From NCBI GenBank assembly GCA_900469625.1, contig UBXV01000014.1:241316-305315 (forward strand): a stretch of DNA of 64,000 nucleotides. The letters run 5' to 3'. Numbering within the stretch: the first letter of the stretch is position 1; each line of letters starts with the position of its first letter. The DNA is from Hyphomicrobiales bacterium. GTDB taxonomy: Bacteria > Pseudomonadota > Alphaproteobacteria > Rhizobiales > Rhizobiaceae. Below, in pieces: positions 18,112 to 26,831 of this stretch. The translations under genes were made by a program, and so were the position numbers. The notes below the pieces were generated by a model. That model was not told the DNA's origin. It ran no database searches and worked only from the letters and a program-made list of their open reading frames with translations.

Positions 18112-19692
18112 TCAGGCCTGACGCACGGCCTCGGGCAGGACGGCGCCCGCCTGCGGCTCCCGCGCCGACAGCAGGTCTGCAAGTTCGCGCGCGGGCAAGG
18201 CCGGTGACAGCCACGGACCCCAGGCCTCCGAAGCGCCGGCGGTGCGGGCGCAATCCATCTCGCTTTCGCGGGCAATGCCGCGCACTGCCATCGGCAGACG
18301 CAGCACCTGGCCGGTCTTGACCAGGCAGGCGAGCAGGGCGACGCTACGCTCGCTGCCATGCGCGTTGCGGATCGCCGGCAGGTCCACCGTCAGCTGGTCC
18401 GGTTGCAGCGCGCCGATCAGGCTGAGCGGCAACGAGGCGGAAACCCCGCCGCTGAGCGCGATGCGCACGCCGAGCGCACGCAATCCGTCGATGTTTTCGC
18501 TGACGAGCGCCATGTCTTCGGCCGAGAATGCGTCCGGCACCTCGATCGTCAGCCGCCCCGGCGCCAGGTGGGTGTCGTCAAGGCAGGCCCTGACCTGGCC
18601 GACGAATTCACGATCGCGCAATTGCAGCGCGAAGGGTGCGAGCGTCAACCCGACCGGGGATGGCCAGCTCGCGGCCTGCCGACACGCCTGCCGCAACACC
18701 CAGTTTCCGAGCGGCAGCGCCAGCGCTCCCTGCTCCAGCGGCTGGCCGAACGCCTCCGTCCCGATCACGCCGCGCGTCGGGTGCATCCAGCGCAGCAGCG
18801 CCTCGAAGCCGCGGATGGCGCCGCTGGCAGCGCCCGCTATCGGCATGTATTCCAGGAAGAATTCCCGTTGGGCGACGGCGCGGGCGAGATCGCGCTCGGC
18901 CTCCGCGCGTGTTTCGGCGGCCTCAGCGAGATGAGGCGCATAGAAGACATGATTGTTGCCGCGCGTATCCTTGGCTTCGTAAAGCGCCAGATCCGCCCGC
19001 TTCAACACCGCGCCGGTCGACAGATCGCTTTGCTCCAAGAAAGTCACGCCAATGCTGCAGCCCGATGCCACCTGGCCTTCCGCAAGATCGAAGGGCGCGT
19101 CGAACAGCGCTTCGACGCGCCTCGCAAGCTCTGCAACCTCGCCATCCGACGGGGATCCCGGACCAAAGAGCACGAATTCGTCCCCGCCCAGCCGGTAGAC
19201 AGTCGCCTCGTTGGCAAAGGCGCGCCGCAACCGGGTGGCGATGCCGCTCAGCAGCAGGTCGCCGGCGTCGTGGCCCATCGTGTCGTTGACCGCCTTGAAC
19301 CGGTCGAGGTCGATCAGAAGCAGCGGCCGGCGCTCGAAGGCCGGACCGACCGAACGCAGCGCGCGCAGCACATCGGCCTCCAGCGCTGCCCGGTTCTCGA
19401 GCCCGGTCAACCCGTCGCGGTGAACCGCGTTGCGCAGCAGCCGTTCGGCACGCCGCGCAGCCCTCAGCTCACGCTCCAGCCGTCGCGAATAGGACCAGCG
19501 GTAGAAGGATGCTCCGACCACGAAGGGCATGACGCCCGCCGCAAGTGCTCCCGAATAGTTTGAATGCGTGACGACCCCATCCGTCAACAGCGTTTCCGTG
19601 GTCAGCCAGATGGCCGGAAACAATGCGCCCAGTGCCGTGCCGGCAGCTGCAAATCGCTGCTCGGGCTTCGGCAGAAACGTTCTTAACATCAT
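18112..19692 (-). CDS. GGDEF protein with a degenerate EAL domain
   Basis: The protein has 526 residues. Two hydrophobic segments (about 15-33 and 47-62) anchor it. The GGDEF domain is intact, with GGDEF at 169-173 and 'LLIDLDRFKAVND' before it, so it should make cyclic-di-GMP. No RxxD inhibitory site is seen upstream of it. The C-terminal domain is recognisably EAL (EAL at 297-299), but the metal-binding DDFGTG loop is replaced by SGGVSA near 414-419 and the LKID lysine by threonine. Hydrolysis is therefore unlikely. A GGGGGG ribosome site precedes the start. Confidence 0.85.
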   Translation of the reverse strand: MMLRTFLPKPEQRFAAAGTALGALFPAIWLTTETLLTDGVVTHSNYSGALAAGVMPFVVGASFYRWSYSRRLERELRAARRAERLLRNAVHRDGLTGLENRAALEADVLRALRSVGPAFERRPLLLIDLDRFKAVNDTMGHDAGDLLLSGIATRLRRAFANEATVYRLGGDEFVLFGPGSPSDGEVAELARRVEALFDAPFDLAEGQVASGCSIGVTFLEQSDLSTGAVLKRADLALYEAKDTRGNNHVFYAPHLAEAAETRAEAERDLARAVAQREFFLEYMPIAGAASGAIRGFEALLRWMHPTRGVIGTEAFGQPLEQGALALPLGNWVLRQACRQAASWPSPVGLTLAPFALQLRDREFVGQVRACLDDTHLAPGRLTIEVPDAFSAEDMALVSENIDGLRALGVRIALSGGVSASLPLSLIGALQPDQLTVDLPAIRNAHGSERSVALLACLVKTGQVLRLPMAVRGIARESEMDCARTAGASEAWGPWLSPALPARELADLLSAREPQAGAVLPEAVRQA

Positions 19693-19869
19693 GTCGACGC
19701 CCCCCGAATATAAGAAGGAGCTAGCACGCCAGGGTTTAATGAATTCTTATGGATGAAAATTCGTAGTCGGCTATTTTGTGCAGTGCGGCAGTTGTCCAGA
19801 AAGCCCGTCATCAAAGTGTAGCCGAACCACTTTAGAAGCGGCTAAGTTTCAACTGGATGCGCGGCAGCG

Positions 19870-21120
19870 ATGACCGAATTTGCCCCTGACGTCGGCTTTG
19901 GCAGAAAAAATCCGAAGCTGAAAAACGCCCTCCTGCAACACAACACATTCTCGCTTGCCGGCCTCTCCGAGCGCCTGTTCGGCCTGCTCTTTTCGGGCCT
20001 GGTCTATCCGCAGATCTGGGAAGATCCCATCGTCGACATGGAGGCGATGCAGCTTCGCCCAGGCCATCGCATCGTCACGATCGGCTCCGGCGGCTGCAAC
20101 ATGCTGACCTATCTCTCGGCCGGCCCCGGCCGCATCGACGTGGTCGACCTCAATCCGCACCACATCGCCCTCAACCGGCTGAAACTCGGCGCATTCCGCC
20201 ACCTGCCCGGCCATAAGGACGTCGTCCGGTTTCTGGCGACGCAGGGCACGCCATCGAACGTCCAGGCCTTCGACCTGTTCATCGCCCCGAAAATCGACCG
20301 GGCGACCCGCAGCTACTGGAACGGTCGCGACATGACGGCACGCCGTCGCATCGGCGTCTTTAACCGCAACATCTACCGCACCGGCCTTCTCGGCCGGTTC
20401 ATCGCGGCAAGCCACATCCTCGCCCGCCTGCACGGCGTCAACCCGCAAGAGTTCGTCGAGGCGCGCTCCATGCGCGAGCAGCGCCAGTTCTTCGATACGC
20501 GCCTGGCCCCCCTGTTCGAGCGCCCGTTCATTCGCTGGATCACCAGCCAGAAGAGTTCGCTCTTCGGCCTCGGCATCCCGCCGCAACAGTTCGACGAGCT
20601 GGCGAGCCTCAGCGCCGACAAATCGCTTGCCTCTGTGCTCCGCCACCGGCTGGAAAAGCTGACCTGCCACTTCCCGTTGAAAGACAACTACTTTGCCTGG
20701 CAGGCCTTTGCCCGCCGCTATCCGGAGCCGCACGAAGGCTCACTGCCGGCCTATCTGCACGCGGACCGCTACGAGACCATTCGCAACGGCACCGACAATG
20801 TCGAAGTCCACCATGCCAGCTTCACCGAGCTTCTGGCAAAGAAGCCGGCGGCGTCGGTCGACCGCTACGTGCTGCTCGATGCGCAGGACTGGATGAACGA
20901 CCAGCAGCTGAACGATCTGTGGAGCGAGATCACCCGAACGGCCGATACCGGCGCCACGGTGATCTTCCGCACGGCCGCCGAAGACAGCATTCTTCCCGGG
21001 CGCCTGTCGCCTGTGCTGATGGAGCAGTGGCATTACGATGCCGAAACATCGCTGGCGCTCGGCAATGCCGACCGGTCGGCCATCTACGGCGGCTTCCACA
21101 TCTACCGGAAGAAGCCATGA
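19870..21120 (+). CDS. btaA: S-adenosylmethionine:diacylglycerol 3-amino-3-carboxypropyltransferase
   Basis: BtaA transfers the aminocarboxypropyl group of SAM to diacylglycerol, the first step to the betaine lipid DGTS. The protein has 416 residues. The N-terminal 'GLVYPQIWEDPIVDMEAM' and the SAM-site block 'VTIGSGGCNMLTYL' followed by 'VVDLNPHHIALNRLKL' are characteristic. DGTS replaces phospholipids under phosphate shortage in Sinorhizobium. I could not find a convincing Pho box; the closest half-site is CCGTCAT at 19805. It overlaps btaB by 4 bp (ATGA). Confidence 0.93.
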   Translation: MTEFAPDVGFGRKNPKLKNALLQHNTFSLAGLSERLFGLLFSGLVYPQIWEDPIVDMEAMQLRPGHRIVTIGSGGCNMLTYLSAGPGRIDVVDLNPHHIALNRLKLGAFRHLPGHKDVVRFLATQGTPSNVQAFDLFIAPKIDRATRSYWNGRDMTARRRIGVFNRNIYRTGLLGRFIAASHILARLHGVNPQEFVEARSMREQRQFFDTRLAPLFERPFIRWITSQKSSLFGLGIPPQQFDELASLSADKSLASVLRHRLEKLTCHFPLKDNYFAWQAFARRYPEPHEGSLPAYLHADRYETIRNGTDNVEVHHASFTELLAKKPAASVDRYVLLDAQDWMNDQQLNDLWSEITRTADTGATVIFRTAAEDSILPGRLSPVLMEQWHYDAETSLALGNADRSAIYGGFHIYRKKP

Positions 21121-21851
21121 GCGAGCTTCACGCGGCCGAGACCAGCCACCAGCGACGCATGGACCACATGTACCGCTACCAGCGGCACGTCTACGATCTG
21201 ACGCGCAAGTACTATCTCTTCGGCCGCGACACGCTGATCGGCGAACTGAATGCGGGGCCAGGCATCTCCGTGCTGGAGGTCGGATGCGGAACGGGGCGCA
21301 ATCTCGCGCTCATCGGCAAGCACTTCCCAAGGGCCCGGCTTTTCGGCCTCGACATCTCCGCCGAGATGCTGGCCTCGGCCGGCGCCAAGCTCAGCCGTCG
21401 GGGCAGATCGCCCGCCATGCTACGGGTCGCCAATGCCACCGACTTCGATCCCCGGCTCTTCGGCGAAACGGGATTCGACCGGATCGTCATCTCCTATTCC
21501 CTGTCGATGATACCGGACTGGCAAGGCGCGATCGACGCGGCCATTGCCGCGCTCAACCCCGGCGGCTCGCTGCATATCGCCGATTTCGGCCAGCAGGAAC
21601 GGCTGCCGGCGAGCTTTCGCCGCCTGCTGCGCGGCTGGCTCACGCGCTTCCATGTGACGCCGCGCGTGACGCTGTTCGAAGTGCTGACAGAGCGGGCAAG
21701 GCGCAACGGCGCACAGCTCGAGCGCCGGGCCATCGGCCGGGGTTATGCCTGGCTCGCGGTCTATCACCGCCCGGCGGCGACTGCGGCATCAGCCACCAAT
21801 CCGACCGTCGCGAGGGTTCACGGTCCGGTGGCCGCCGTAATTCCCGCTTGA
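21117..21851 (+). CDS. btaB: Diacylglyceryl-homoserine N-methyltransferase
   Basis: BtaB methylates the amino group of diacylglycerylhomoserine three times, yielding DGTS. The protein has 244 residues and a class I SAM-methyltransferase fold. Motif I is 'VLEVGCGTGRNLALIG' (about 51-66), followed by 'LFGLDISAEML', with 'LNPGGSLHIADFG' late in the domain. The start is fixed by the ATGA overlap with btaA, although the frame is open further upstream. Confidence 0.93.
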   Translation: MSELHAAETSHQRRMDHMYRYQRHVYDLTRKYYLFGRDTLIGELNAGPGISVLEVGCGTGRNLALIGKHFPRARLFGLDISAEMLASAGAKLSRRGRSPAMLRVANATDFDPRLFGETGFDRIVISYSLSMIPDWQGAIDAAIAALNPGGSLHIADFGQQERLPASFRRLLRGWLTRFHVTPRVTLFEVLTERARRNGAQLERRAIGRGYAWLAVYHRPAATAASATNPTVARVHGPVAAVIPA

Positions 21852-21971
21852 GCTAACTCAATTTTTACGATGATATGGTGAAAATGAGGTTCACGCCTCG
21901 CGGGGGGATATCACCATCATGGAAGCCATCGTGTGAGGCAGGCTCGTCGTTCGTTTCGAAACAGGACCTCC

Positions 21972-22757
21972 ATGCGCCGGCTTCTTCTGGCTCTGCTGCC
22001 TATTGCCACCCTCCTTTCGGCCTGTTCGTCGACCGACTACGATCTGATGCAGACCGCATCGATCCCGCCGCGCTTCAATGACACCGATCCGCAGAATTTC
22101 GGTGACCGGACGCCGCAGCACCACAACATCCACGGCATCGACGTCTCCAAGTGGAACGGCGATATCGACTGGGTAAAGGTGCGCAACTCCGGCGTGTCGT
22201 TCGCCTTCATCAAGGCGACCGAGGGCAAGGACCGCGTCGACGCGCGCTTCAACGAATACTGGCAGCGCGCCCGCGCCGCCGGCATTCCCTACGCGCCCTA
22301 CCATTTCTACTATTTCTGCTCGACCGCGGACGCCCAGGCCGACTGGTTCATCGCCAACGTGCCGAAGAGCGCAGTCTACCTGCCGCCGGTGCTCGACGTC
22401 GAATGGAACGGCGAATCCAAGACCTGCCGCACCCGCCCCGGTCCGGACGAAGTCCGCGTCGAGATGAAGCGCTTCATGGACAGGCTCGAGGCCCATTACG
22501 GCAAGCGGCCGATCATCTATACCTCGGTCGATTTCCACCGCGACAATCTGGTCGATCAGTTCAAGGAGCACCACTTCTGGGTCCGCTCCGTCGCCAAGCA
22601 TCCGGGCGAAGTCTATGTCGAACGCCGCTGGGCCTTCTGGCAATACACCAGCACCGGCGTGATCCCGGGCATCGACGGCGCCACCGATATCAACGTCTTT
22701 GCCGGCTCGGCGAAGAATTGGAAGAACTGGGTCGCCGCCGTCTCCAAACCGAAGTGA
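21972..22757 (+). CDS. GH25-family lysozyme, predicted lipoprotein
   Basis: The protein has 261 residues. A signal sequence with lipobox LLSAC (Cys about 18) points to a lipoprotein. The glycoside hydrolase 25 domain starts at 'IHGIDVSKWNGDIDW' and has the catalytic acid strand 'PPVLDVEWNG' plus 'FWQYTSTGVIPGIDG'. GH25 enzymes cut MurNAc-GlcNAc bonds. It precedes an MltB-like transglycosylase on the same strand, so the pair may be co-expressed. Confidence 0.86.
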   Translation: MRRLLLALLPIATLLSACSSTDYDLMQTASIPPRFNDTDPQNFGDRTPQHHNIHGIDVSKWNGDIDWVKVRNSGVSFAFIKATEGKDRVDARFNEYWQRARAAGIPYAPYHFYYFCSTADAQADWFIANVPKSAVYLPPVLDVEWNGESKTCRTRPGPDEVRVEMKRFMDRLEAHYGKRPIIYTSVDFHRDNLVDQFKEHHFWVRSVAKHPGEVYVERRWAFWQYTSTGVIPGIDGATDINVFAGSAKNWKNWVAAVSKPK

Positions 22758-22910
22758 CGACGGCCACGGTTCTGTTGAGAAGCGCGGCAAACCGGCCGTT
22801 TTTCTTCTTTCCGTCATAATGCTCTGAGAGACGAGCAGCAGATTGCATCTTTGGTACATTGACCGCCAGCGGCGGCGCATCGCGCCGTGCGGCGACAGAA
22901 AGGAATTGTC

Positions 22911-24107
22911 ATGATCCTCAAAGCCCGGCATGCGCTTGCATCCGTTGCCCTCCTCGCGCTGACCGCCTCCCCAGTTCTCGCGCAGCAGGCGCCGGCTTGC
23001 GGCGGCGATCTCGGCACCTTCCTGCAGGGCGTCAAGGCAGAAGCCGTGGCCAAGGGCGTTCCGGCCGATGTCGTCGACCGGGCGCTTGCCGGCGCCGCGA
23101 TCAACGAGAAGGTCTTGAGCCGTGACCGCGCCCAGGGCGTGTTCAAGCAGACCTTCACCGAGTTTTCCAAGCGCACCGTCAGCAAGTCGCGGCTCGATAT
23201 CGGCGCGCAGAAGATGAAGGAATTTGCCGCCGTCTTCGCCCGTGCCGAAAAGGAATATGGCGTTCCGGCCCCCGTCATCACCGCCTTCTGGGCGATGGAA
23301 ACCGACTTCGGCGCCGTTCAGGGTGATTTCAACACCCGCGACGCACTGGTGACGCTTGCCCATGACTGCCGTCGTCCGGAAATGTTCCGTCCGCAGCTGA
23401 TTGCCGCCATCGAGATGGTCCAGCACGGCGACCTCGACCCGGCAACGACGACGGGCGCCTGGGCCGGCGAGATCGGCCAGGTGCAGATGCTGCCTGAGGA
23501 CATCATCGCCTATGGCGTCGATGGCGACGGCGACAACCACGTCAACCTGAAGAAGAGCTCGCCCGACGCGATCCTGACCGCCGCGAAGTTCATCCAGAGC
23601 CTCGGCTACAAGGCCGGCCAGCCGGTGATCCAGGAAGTCAGCGTTCCCGAGCAGCTCCCCTGGGAAAAGACCGGCCTGCAGCCGGGCATGAAGGCCAGCG
23701 ACTGGTTCGCGCTCGGCGTCAAGCCGCGCAACGGCGACACCGCCTTCGGCAATCTCGAAGCATCGCTGGTGCTGCCGCAGGGCCGCAAGGGCGCTGCCTT
23801 CCTGACCTATCCCAACTTCAACGTCTATCTCGAGTGGAACCAGTCGTTCATCTACACGACGTCGGCTGCCTATTTCGCAACCCGCCTCGGCGGCGCGCCG
23901 ACCTATGAGGGCGGCAACCCGGAGCCGGGCCTCGACGACACCGGCATGAAGGCGCTGCAGACCAAGTTGCAGACGCTCGGCCACGACGTCGGCAAGGTCG
24001 ACGGCATCCTGGGCTCAGGCACGCGCGCAGCGCTCCAGAAGGAACAGCTGCGTCTCGGCCGTCCCGCGGACGGCTGGGCGACGCTCGACCTGCTGAACGC
24101 GCTCTAA
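22911..24107 (+). CDS. Lytic murein transglycosylase, MltB family, with peptidoglycan-binding domain
   Basis: The protein has 398 residues: a signal peptide (cleaved near 'VLAQQ'), an SLT_2 (MltB-type) domain at about 30-330 and a C-terminal PG_binding_1 domain ('MKALQTKLQTLGHDVGKVDGI'). The catalytic glutamate is in 'FWAMETDFGAVQGDFNT', and 'GEIGQVQMLPEDIIAYG' is also typical. It would cleave periplasmic murein to anhydro-muropeptides. ATG 22911 has an AAAGGA ribosome site; the upstream start at 22887 does not fit the signal peptide. Confidence 0.9.
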   Translation: MILKARHALASVALLALTASPVLAQQAPACGGDLGTFLQGVKAEAVAKGVPADVVDRALAGAAINEKVLSRDRAQGVFKQTFTEFSKRTVSKSRLDIGAQKMKEFAAVFARAEKEYGVPAPVITAFWAMETDFGAVQGDFNTRDALVTLAHDCRRPEMFRPQLIAAIEMVQHGDLDPATTTGAWAGEIGQVQMLPEDIIAYGVDGDGDNHVNLKKSSPDAILTAAKFIQSLGYKAGQPVIQEVSVPEQLPWEKTGLQPGMKASDWFALGVKPRNGDTAFGNLEASLVLPQGRKGAAFLTYPNFNVYLEWNQSFIYTTSAAYFATRLGGAPTYEGGNPEPGLDDTGMKALQTKLQTLGHDVGKVDGILGSGTRAALQKEQLRLGRPADGWATLDLLNAL

Positions 24108-24116
24108 AACCGCTTT

Positions 24117-24183
24117 CCGGCCACGATCCTGGCCGGTCGCACTTTCCCCCGGCTGCTGCGCTCAACCGTTCGCAGCAGCCGGG
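24117..24183 (+). terminator. Two consecutive stem-loops after the mltB-like gene
   Basis: CCGGCCA/TGGCCGG (24117-24136) is followed by a 13-bp perfect stem, CCCGGCTGCTGCG (24148-24160) with CGCAGCAGCCGGG (24171-24183). They start 10 bases after the stop codon. The remaining 258 bases up to the next gene (24184-24441) show no supported gene or structure. Confidence 0.6.
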
Positions 24184-24441
24184 CGGACGTCCATTCCCTC
24201 CCCAGACATCGCAACCGGCACGCCGCCATCGCCGCCGCAGCTCGCCCATGGCAGCCGCGCAATGTGTAGCGATGCAAGAAGTGGGTGGTGCCCGTCGCCA
24301 CCCCGCGCTAGATCTCTGTGACGCAACGTTCTTGCCTGCCGGCTGCCGTCGGCACGGGGGAAGACGCGGCCTCTTTTCGATGGCGCATCCGCACCGGCCG
24401 ATTGCATCGGCAGCGGCGGCGCACAAAGCGCGAGCAGCATC

Positions 24442-25377
24442 ATGACCGCAGCACCGACCGGCAACCAGCAGATGACCACGCGGACCTGGGCGCTTCTTGC
24501 CCTGCTCGGCCTCATCTGGGGCGGCTCGTTCTTCTTTGCCCGCGTCGCCGTCGCCCACGTGCCGCCGTTCACGCTGGTGTTCCTGCGGCTCGGCCTCGCC
24601 GCTCTGGCGCTGCACATCTACATCCGCGGACGCTTCGGCATCTACCCCGCACTTGCCGGGCGCTGGCGCGAGTTCCTGCTGCTCGGCCTGATCAACAACG
24701 CCATCCCGCACGCCTTCATCTTTCTCGGGCAAACCCAGGTCGGCGCCGGCCTTGCGGCGATCCTCAACGCCACCACGCCCGTCTGGACGGTGATCATCGC
24801 CAATATGGCAACCGAGGACGAGAAGCTGAGCGCCGGCAAGATCGGCGGCTGCCTGCTGGGGCTTGCGGGCACGGTGGTGCTGATCGGCCCGAGCGCGATC
24901 GCCGGGCTGTTCGGCGCGTCCAACAGTGTGCCGCTCTGGGCGCTGCTGTTACCGGTGCTGGCCGCCGTCAGCTACGGCCTGGCGGCAACCTACGGCAAGC
25001 GCTTCCGCGGCCTCGCGCCACCGGTGACCGCCGCCGGGCAACTGACCGCTTCGTCGCTGATCATGCTGCCGGTCGCATGCCTTGTCGACACACCGTGGGC
25101 GCTGCCGGTGCCGCCGATCGAGGCGATCCTCGCCATCCTGGGGCTCGCACTCGTCTCGACCGCCTATGGATACATCCTGTTCTTCCGCATCATGGGCGAG
25201 GTCGGCGCCACCAACACGTCGCTGGTCACGCTGCTCGTACCGCCAAGCGCGATCCTGCTCGGCTACCTCTTTCTCGGCGAAACGCTGCAGCCGGCGGACG
25301 TGGGCGGCATGGCGCTGATCGCAGCCGGACTTGTGGTGCTCGATGGCCGCGTGCTCAGGCGAAAACACGCCGCCTGA
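24442..25377 (+). CDS. EamA/DMT-superfamily transporter
   Basis: An inner-membrane protein of 311 residues with ten predicted helices in two EamA repeats (about 15-150 and 160-300). The first helix 'ALLALLGLIWGGSFFFARVAV' and the second-repeat 'GEVGATNTSLVTLLVPPSAIL' are typical of this drug/metabolite exporter group. The substrate is unknown. ATG 24472 is an alternative start, 10 residues shorter. Confidence 0.82.
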   Translation: MTAAPTGNQQMTTRTWALLALLGLIWGGSFFFARVAVAHVPPFTLVFLRLGLAALALHIYIRGRFGIYPALAGRWREFLLLGLINNAIPHAFIFLGQTQVGAGLAAILNATTPVWTVIIANMATEDEKLSAGKIGGCLLGLAGTVVLIGPSAIAGLFGASNSVPLWALLLPVLAAVSYGLAATYGKRFRGLAPPVTAAGQLTASSLIMLPVACLVDTPWALPVPPIEAILAILGLALVSTAYGYILFFRIMGEVGATNTSLVTLLVPPSAILLGYLFLGETLQPADVGGMALIAAGLVVLDGRVLRRKHAA

Positions 25378-25394
25378 GCGGGGAATCGCCCCGC
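25378..25394 (+). terminator. Short stem-loop at the end of the EamA gene
   Basis: GCGGGG (25378-25383) pairs with CCCCGC (25389-25394) immediately after the stop codon. There is no T-run. The following 240 bases to the small ORF hold nothing else that I can support. Confidence 0.4.
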
Positions 25395-25635
25395 ATCGGC
25401 GGCCGAAAACCGTGTCCTTCCGGTCCACTCACGCCCGGTTACATCCGTTTACATTAACCTTCCGGCAGCGATTGTGAAAAAAATGTGGCGGGGCAAAAAC
25501 CACTGAAAATTCATCAATTTAGCCCTGTTGATAAGACGCCGTCGATCACGGCCTTTCGCACTGCAGCACAAGTTTCCCTTTCAAGCGCCGTGAATTCGCC
25601 CTATGTTTTAACGGTCAGCGCAAGGAGGGTCTTCG

Positions 25636-25713
25636 ATGGGACTTACACATTCGTTGAATGTCCTCATGATTAGTGCAGCGTTCGTATTCGTGGCCACAAT
25701 GCTCTTCATCTGA
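25636..25713 (+). CDS. 25-residue hydrophobic small protein
   Basis: A short frame, ATG 25636 to TGA 25713, begins MGLTHSLNVLM and ends VFVATMLFI. About 18 of the 25 residues form one hydrophobic stretch, enough for a single membrane helix. A near-perfect Shine-Dalgarno AAGGAGG lies at 25622-25628, 7 bases before the ATG, which is stronger than that of most genes here. The frame is isolated on the plus strand between an EamA transporter and metF. Function is unknown. Candidates are a small membrane regulator or a leader peptide, but nothing codes downstream on that strand. Confidence 0.6.
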   Translation: MGLTHSLNVLMISAAFVFVATMLFI

Positions 25714-25831
25714 AGTCAGGCCGCTGAGAGTCCAAACCGAAATAGGGACTTTAATTTTCCGGAAATCCAATTTGCAGCAGAGATCTCTGAGGTAGCTGAA
25801 AAGCAAATCGCCTCGTTGCTGCAGGAAAAAA

Positions 25832-25866
25832 GAAAGCGCATGAAGGCCGCCTTCATGCGCTTTCGC
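25832..25866. terminator. Bidirectional intrinsic terminator
   Basis: A long perfect stem has outer arms GAAAGCGCATGAA (25832-25844) and TTCATGCGCTTTC (25854-25866). A-rich sequence lies on one side and TTTTTT follows on the other. It can end metF transcription on the minus strand and any plus-strand transcript from the 25-residue ORF. Confidence 0.85.
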
Positions 25867-25899
25867 TTTTTTGCTGCGTTCTCGACGGGCGCGGGTGCC

Positions 25900-26829
25900 T
25901 TACGCAGCCGCCCCTGCCAGGACCGCCTGGTTCTGCGGCAACTGATCGGCGCGCTCGAACCCGACGAGATCGCAGACCGCCGTGACCAGCGGCGACCGGT
26001 TCATCGTATAGAGATGGAAATCGCGGATGCCGCGCCGGGCAAGGTCGACGATCTGCTCGGCGGCGATATGCGTCGCTTCCTTGAAGCGCTCGGCAGGCTG
26101 GTCTTCCAGGTGCGCCAGGCGGGTGACGATGACCTCCGGCACGCTGGCGCCGCAAAGGCCGGCAAATTTCTGCACCTGACCCAGATTGTTGATCGGCAGG
26201 ATGCCCGGCACGATCGGAATATCGATGCCCGCCCGGCGGACGCGCTCGAGGTAACGCTCGAAATCGTCATTGTCGAAGAAGAACTGGGTCAGCGCCCGCG
26301 TAGCACCGGCGTCGACCTTGCGCTTCAGCATGTCGATATCGGCATCGACATCGGGGCTTTCCGGATGCTTTTCCGGGTAGGACGACACCGAGATCTCGAC
26401 GTCGCCGCGATCTCTGAGCGCGCGCACCAGGTCGGAGCTGCTCTCGTAGCCGCCGGGAAAGGGCGCATAGGCGCTACCGATGCCGCCCTGCGGATCGCCG
26501 CGCAGCGCCACGAAGTGCCGCACGCCGAAGGAGAGATACTCGTCGATGACCGCATCCACCTCCGCCTTCGGCGCGCCGACGCAGGTCAGGTGCGCCGCCG
26601 TATTGGCAAAGCCCTTTTCCTCGATCATCCTTCTGACCGTCGTCAGCGACCGCGCCTTGGTCGAGCCGCCGGCACCGTAGGTGACAGTGACGAAGGCGGG
26701 ACAAAAGACGGACAGATCTTCCGCCGTCTGGAACAGCTGCGCTTCCATCTCATCGGACTTCGGCGGGAAATATTCGAAGGATAGCCGCAGATTGCCGCGC
26801 TCGGCGGGATAAAGCGTCTGTGCGGTCAT
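25900..26829 (-). CDS. metF: 5,10-methylenetetrahydrofolate reductase
   Basis: MetF reduces methylene-THF to methyl-THF with FAD, supplying the methyl group for methionine synthesis. The protein has 309 residues. The catalytic 'LSFEYFPPKSDEME' at the start, 'TVTYGAGGSTKARSL', 'HFVALRGDPQGG' and 'TQFFFDNDDFERYL' are family hallmarks. ATG 26829 follows an AGGGGGA ribosome site; the TTG at 26835 is less likely. It starts 2 bp after the stop of the SahR-type regulator gene, so the two form an operon. Confidence 0.95.
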   Translation of the reverse strand: MTAQTLYPAERGNLRLSFEYFPPKSDEMEAQLFQTAEDLSVFCPAFVTVTYGAGGSTKARSLTTVRRMIEEKGFANTAAHLTCVGAPKAEVDAVIDEYLSFGVRHFVALRGDPQGGIGSAYAPFPGGYESSSDLVRALRDRGDVEISVSSYPEKHPESPDVDADIDMLKRKVDAGATRALTQFFFDNDDFERYLERVRRAGIDIPIVPGILPINNLGQVQKFAGLCGASVPEVIVTRLAHLEDQPAERFKEATHIAAEQIVDLARRGIRDFHLYTMNRSPLVTAVCDLVGFERADQLPQNQAVLAGAAA

Positions 26830-26831
26830 TC

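Noticed and set aside
19792-19811. A Pho-box for btaA
   Set aside because: Only one good half-site (CCGTCAT) is present and the nearest partner is at the wrong spacing. Phosphate control is known for this pathway but not visible here.
21891-23984. A 697-codon minus-strand open frame
   Set aside because: It is antisense to the GH25 and MltB-like genes, both of which have clear signal sequences and catalytic motifs.
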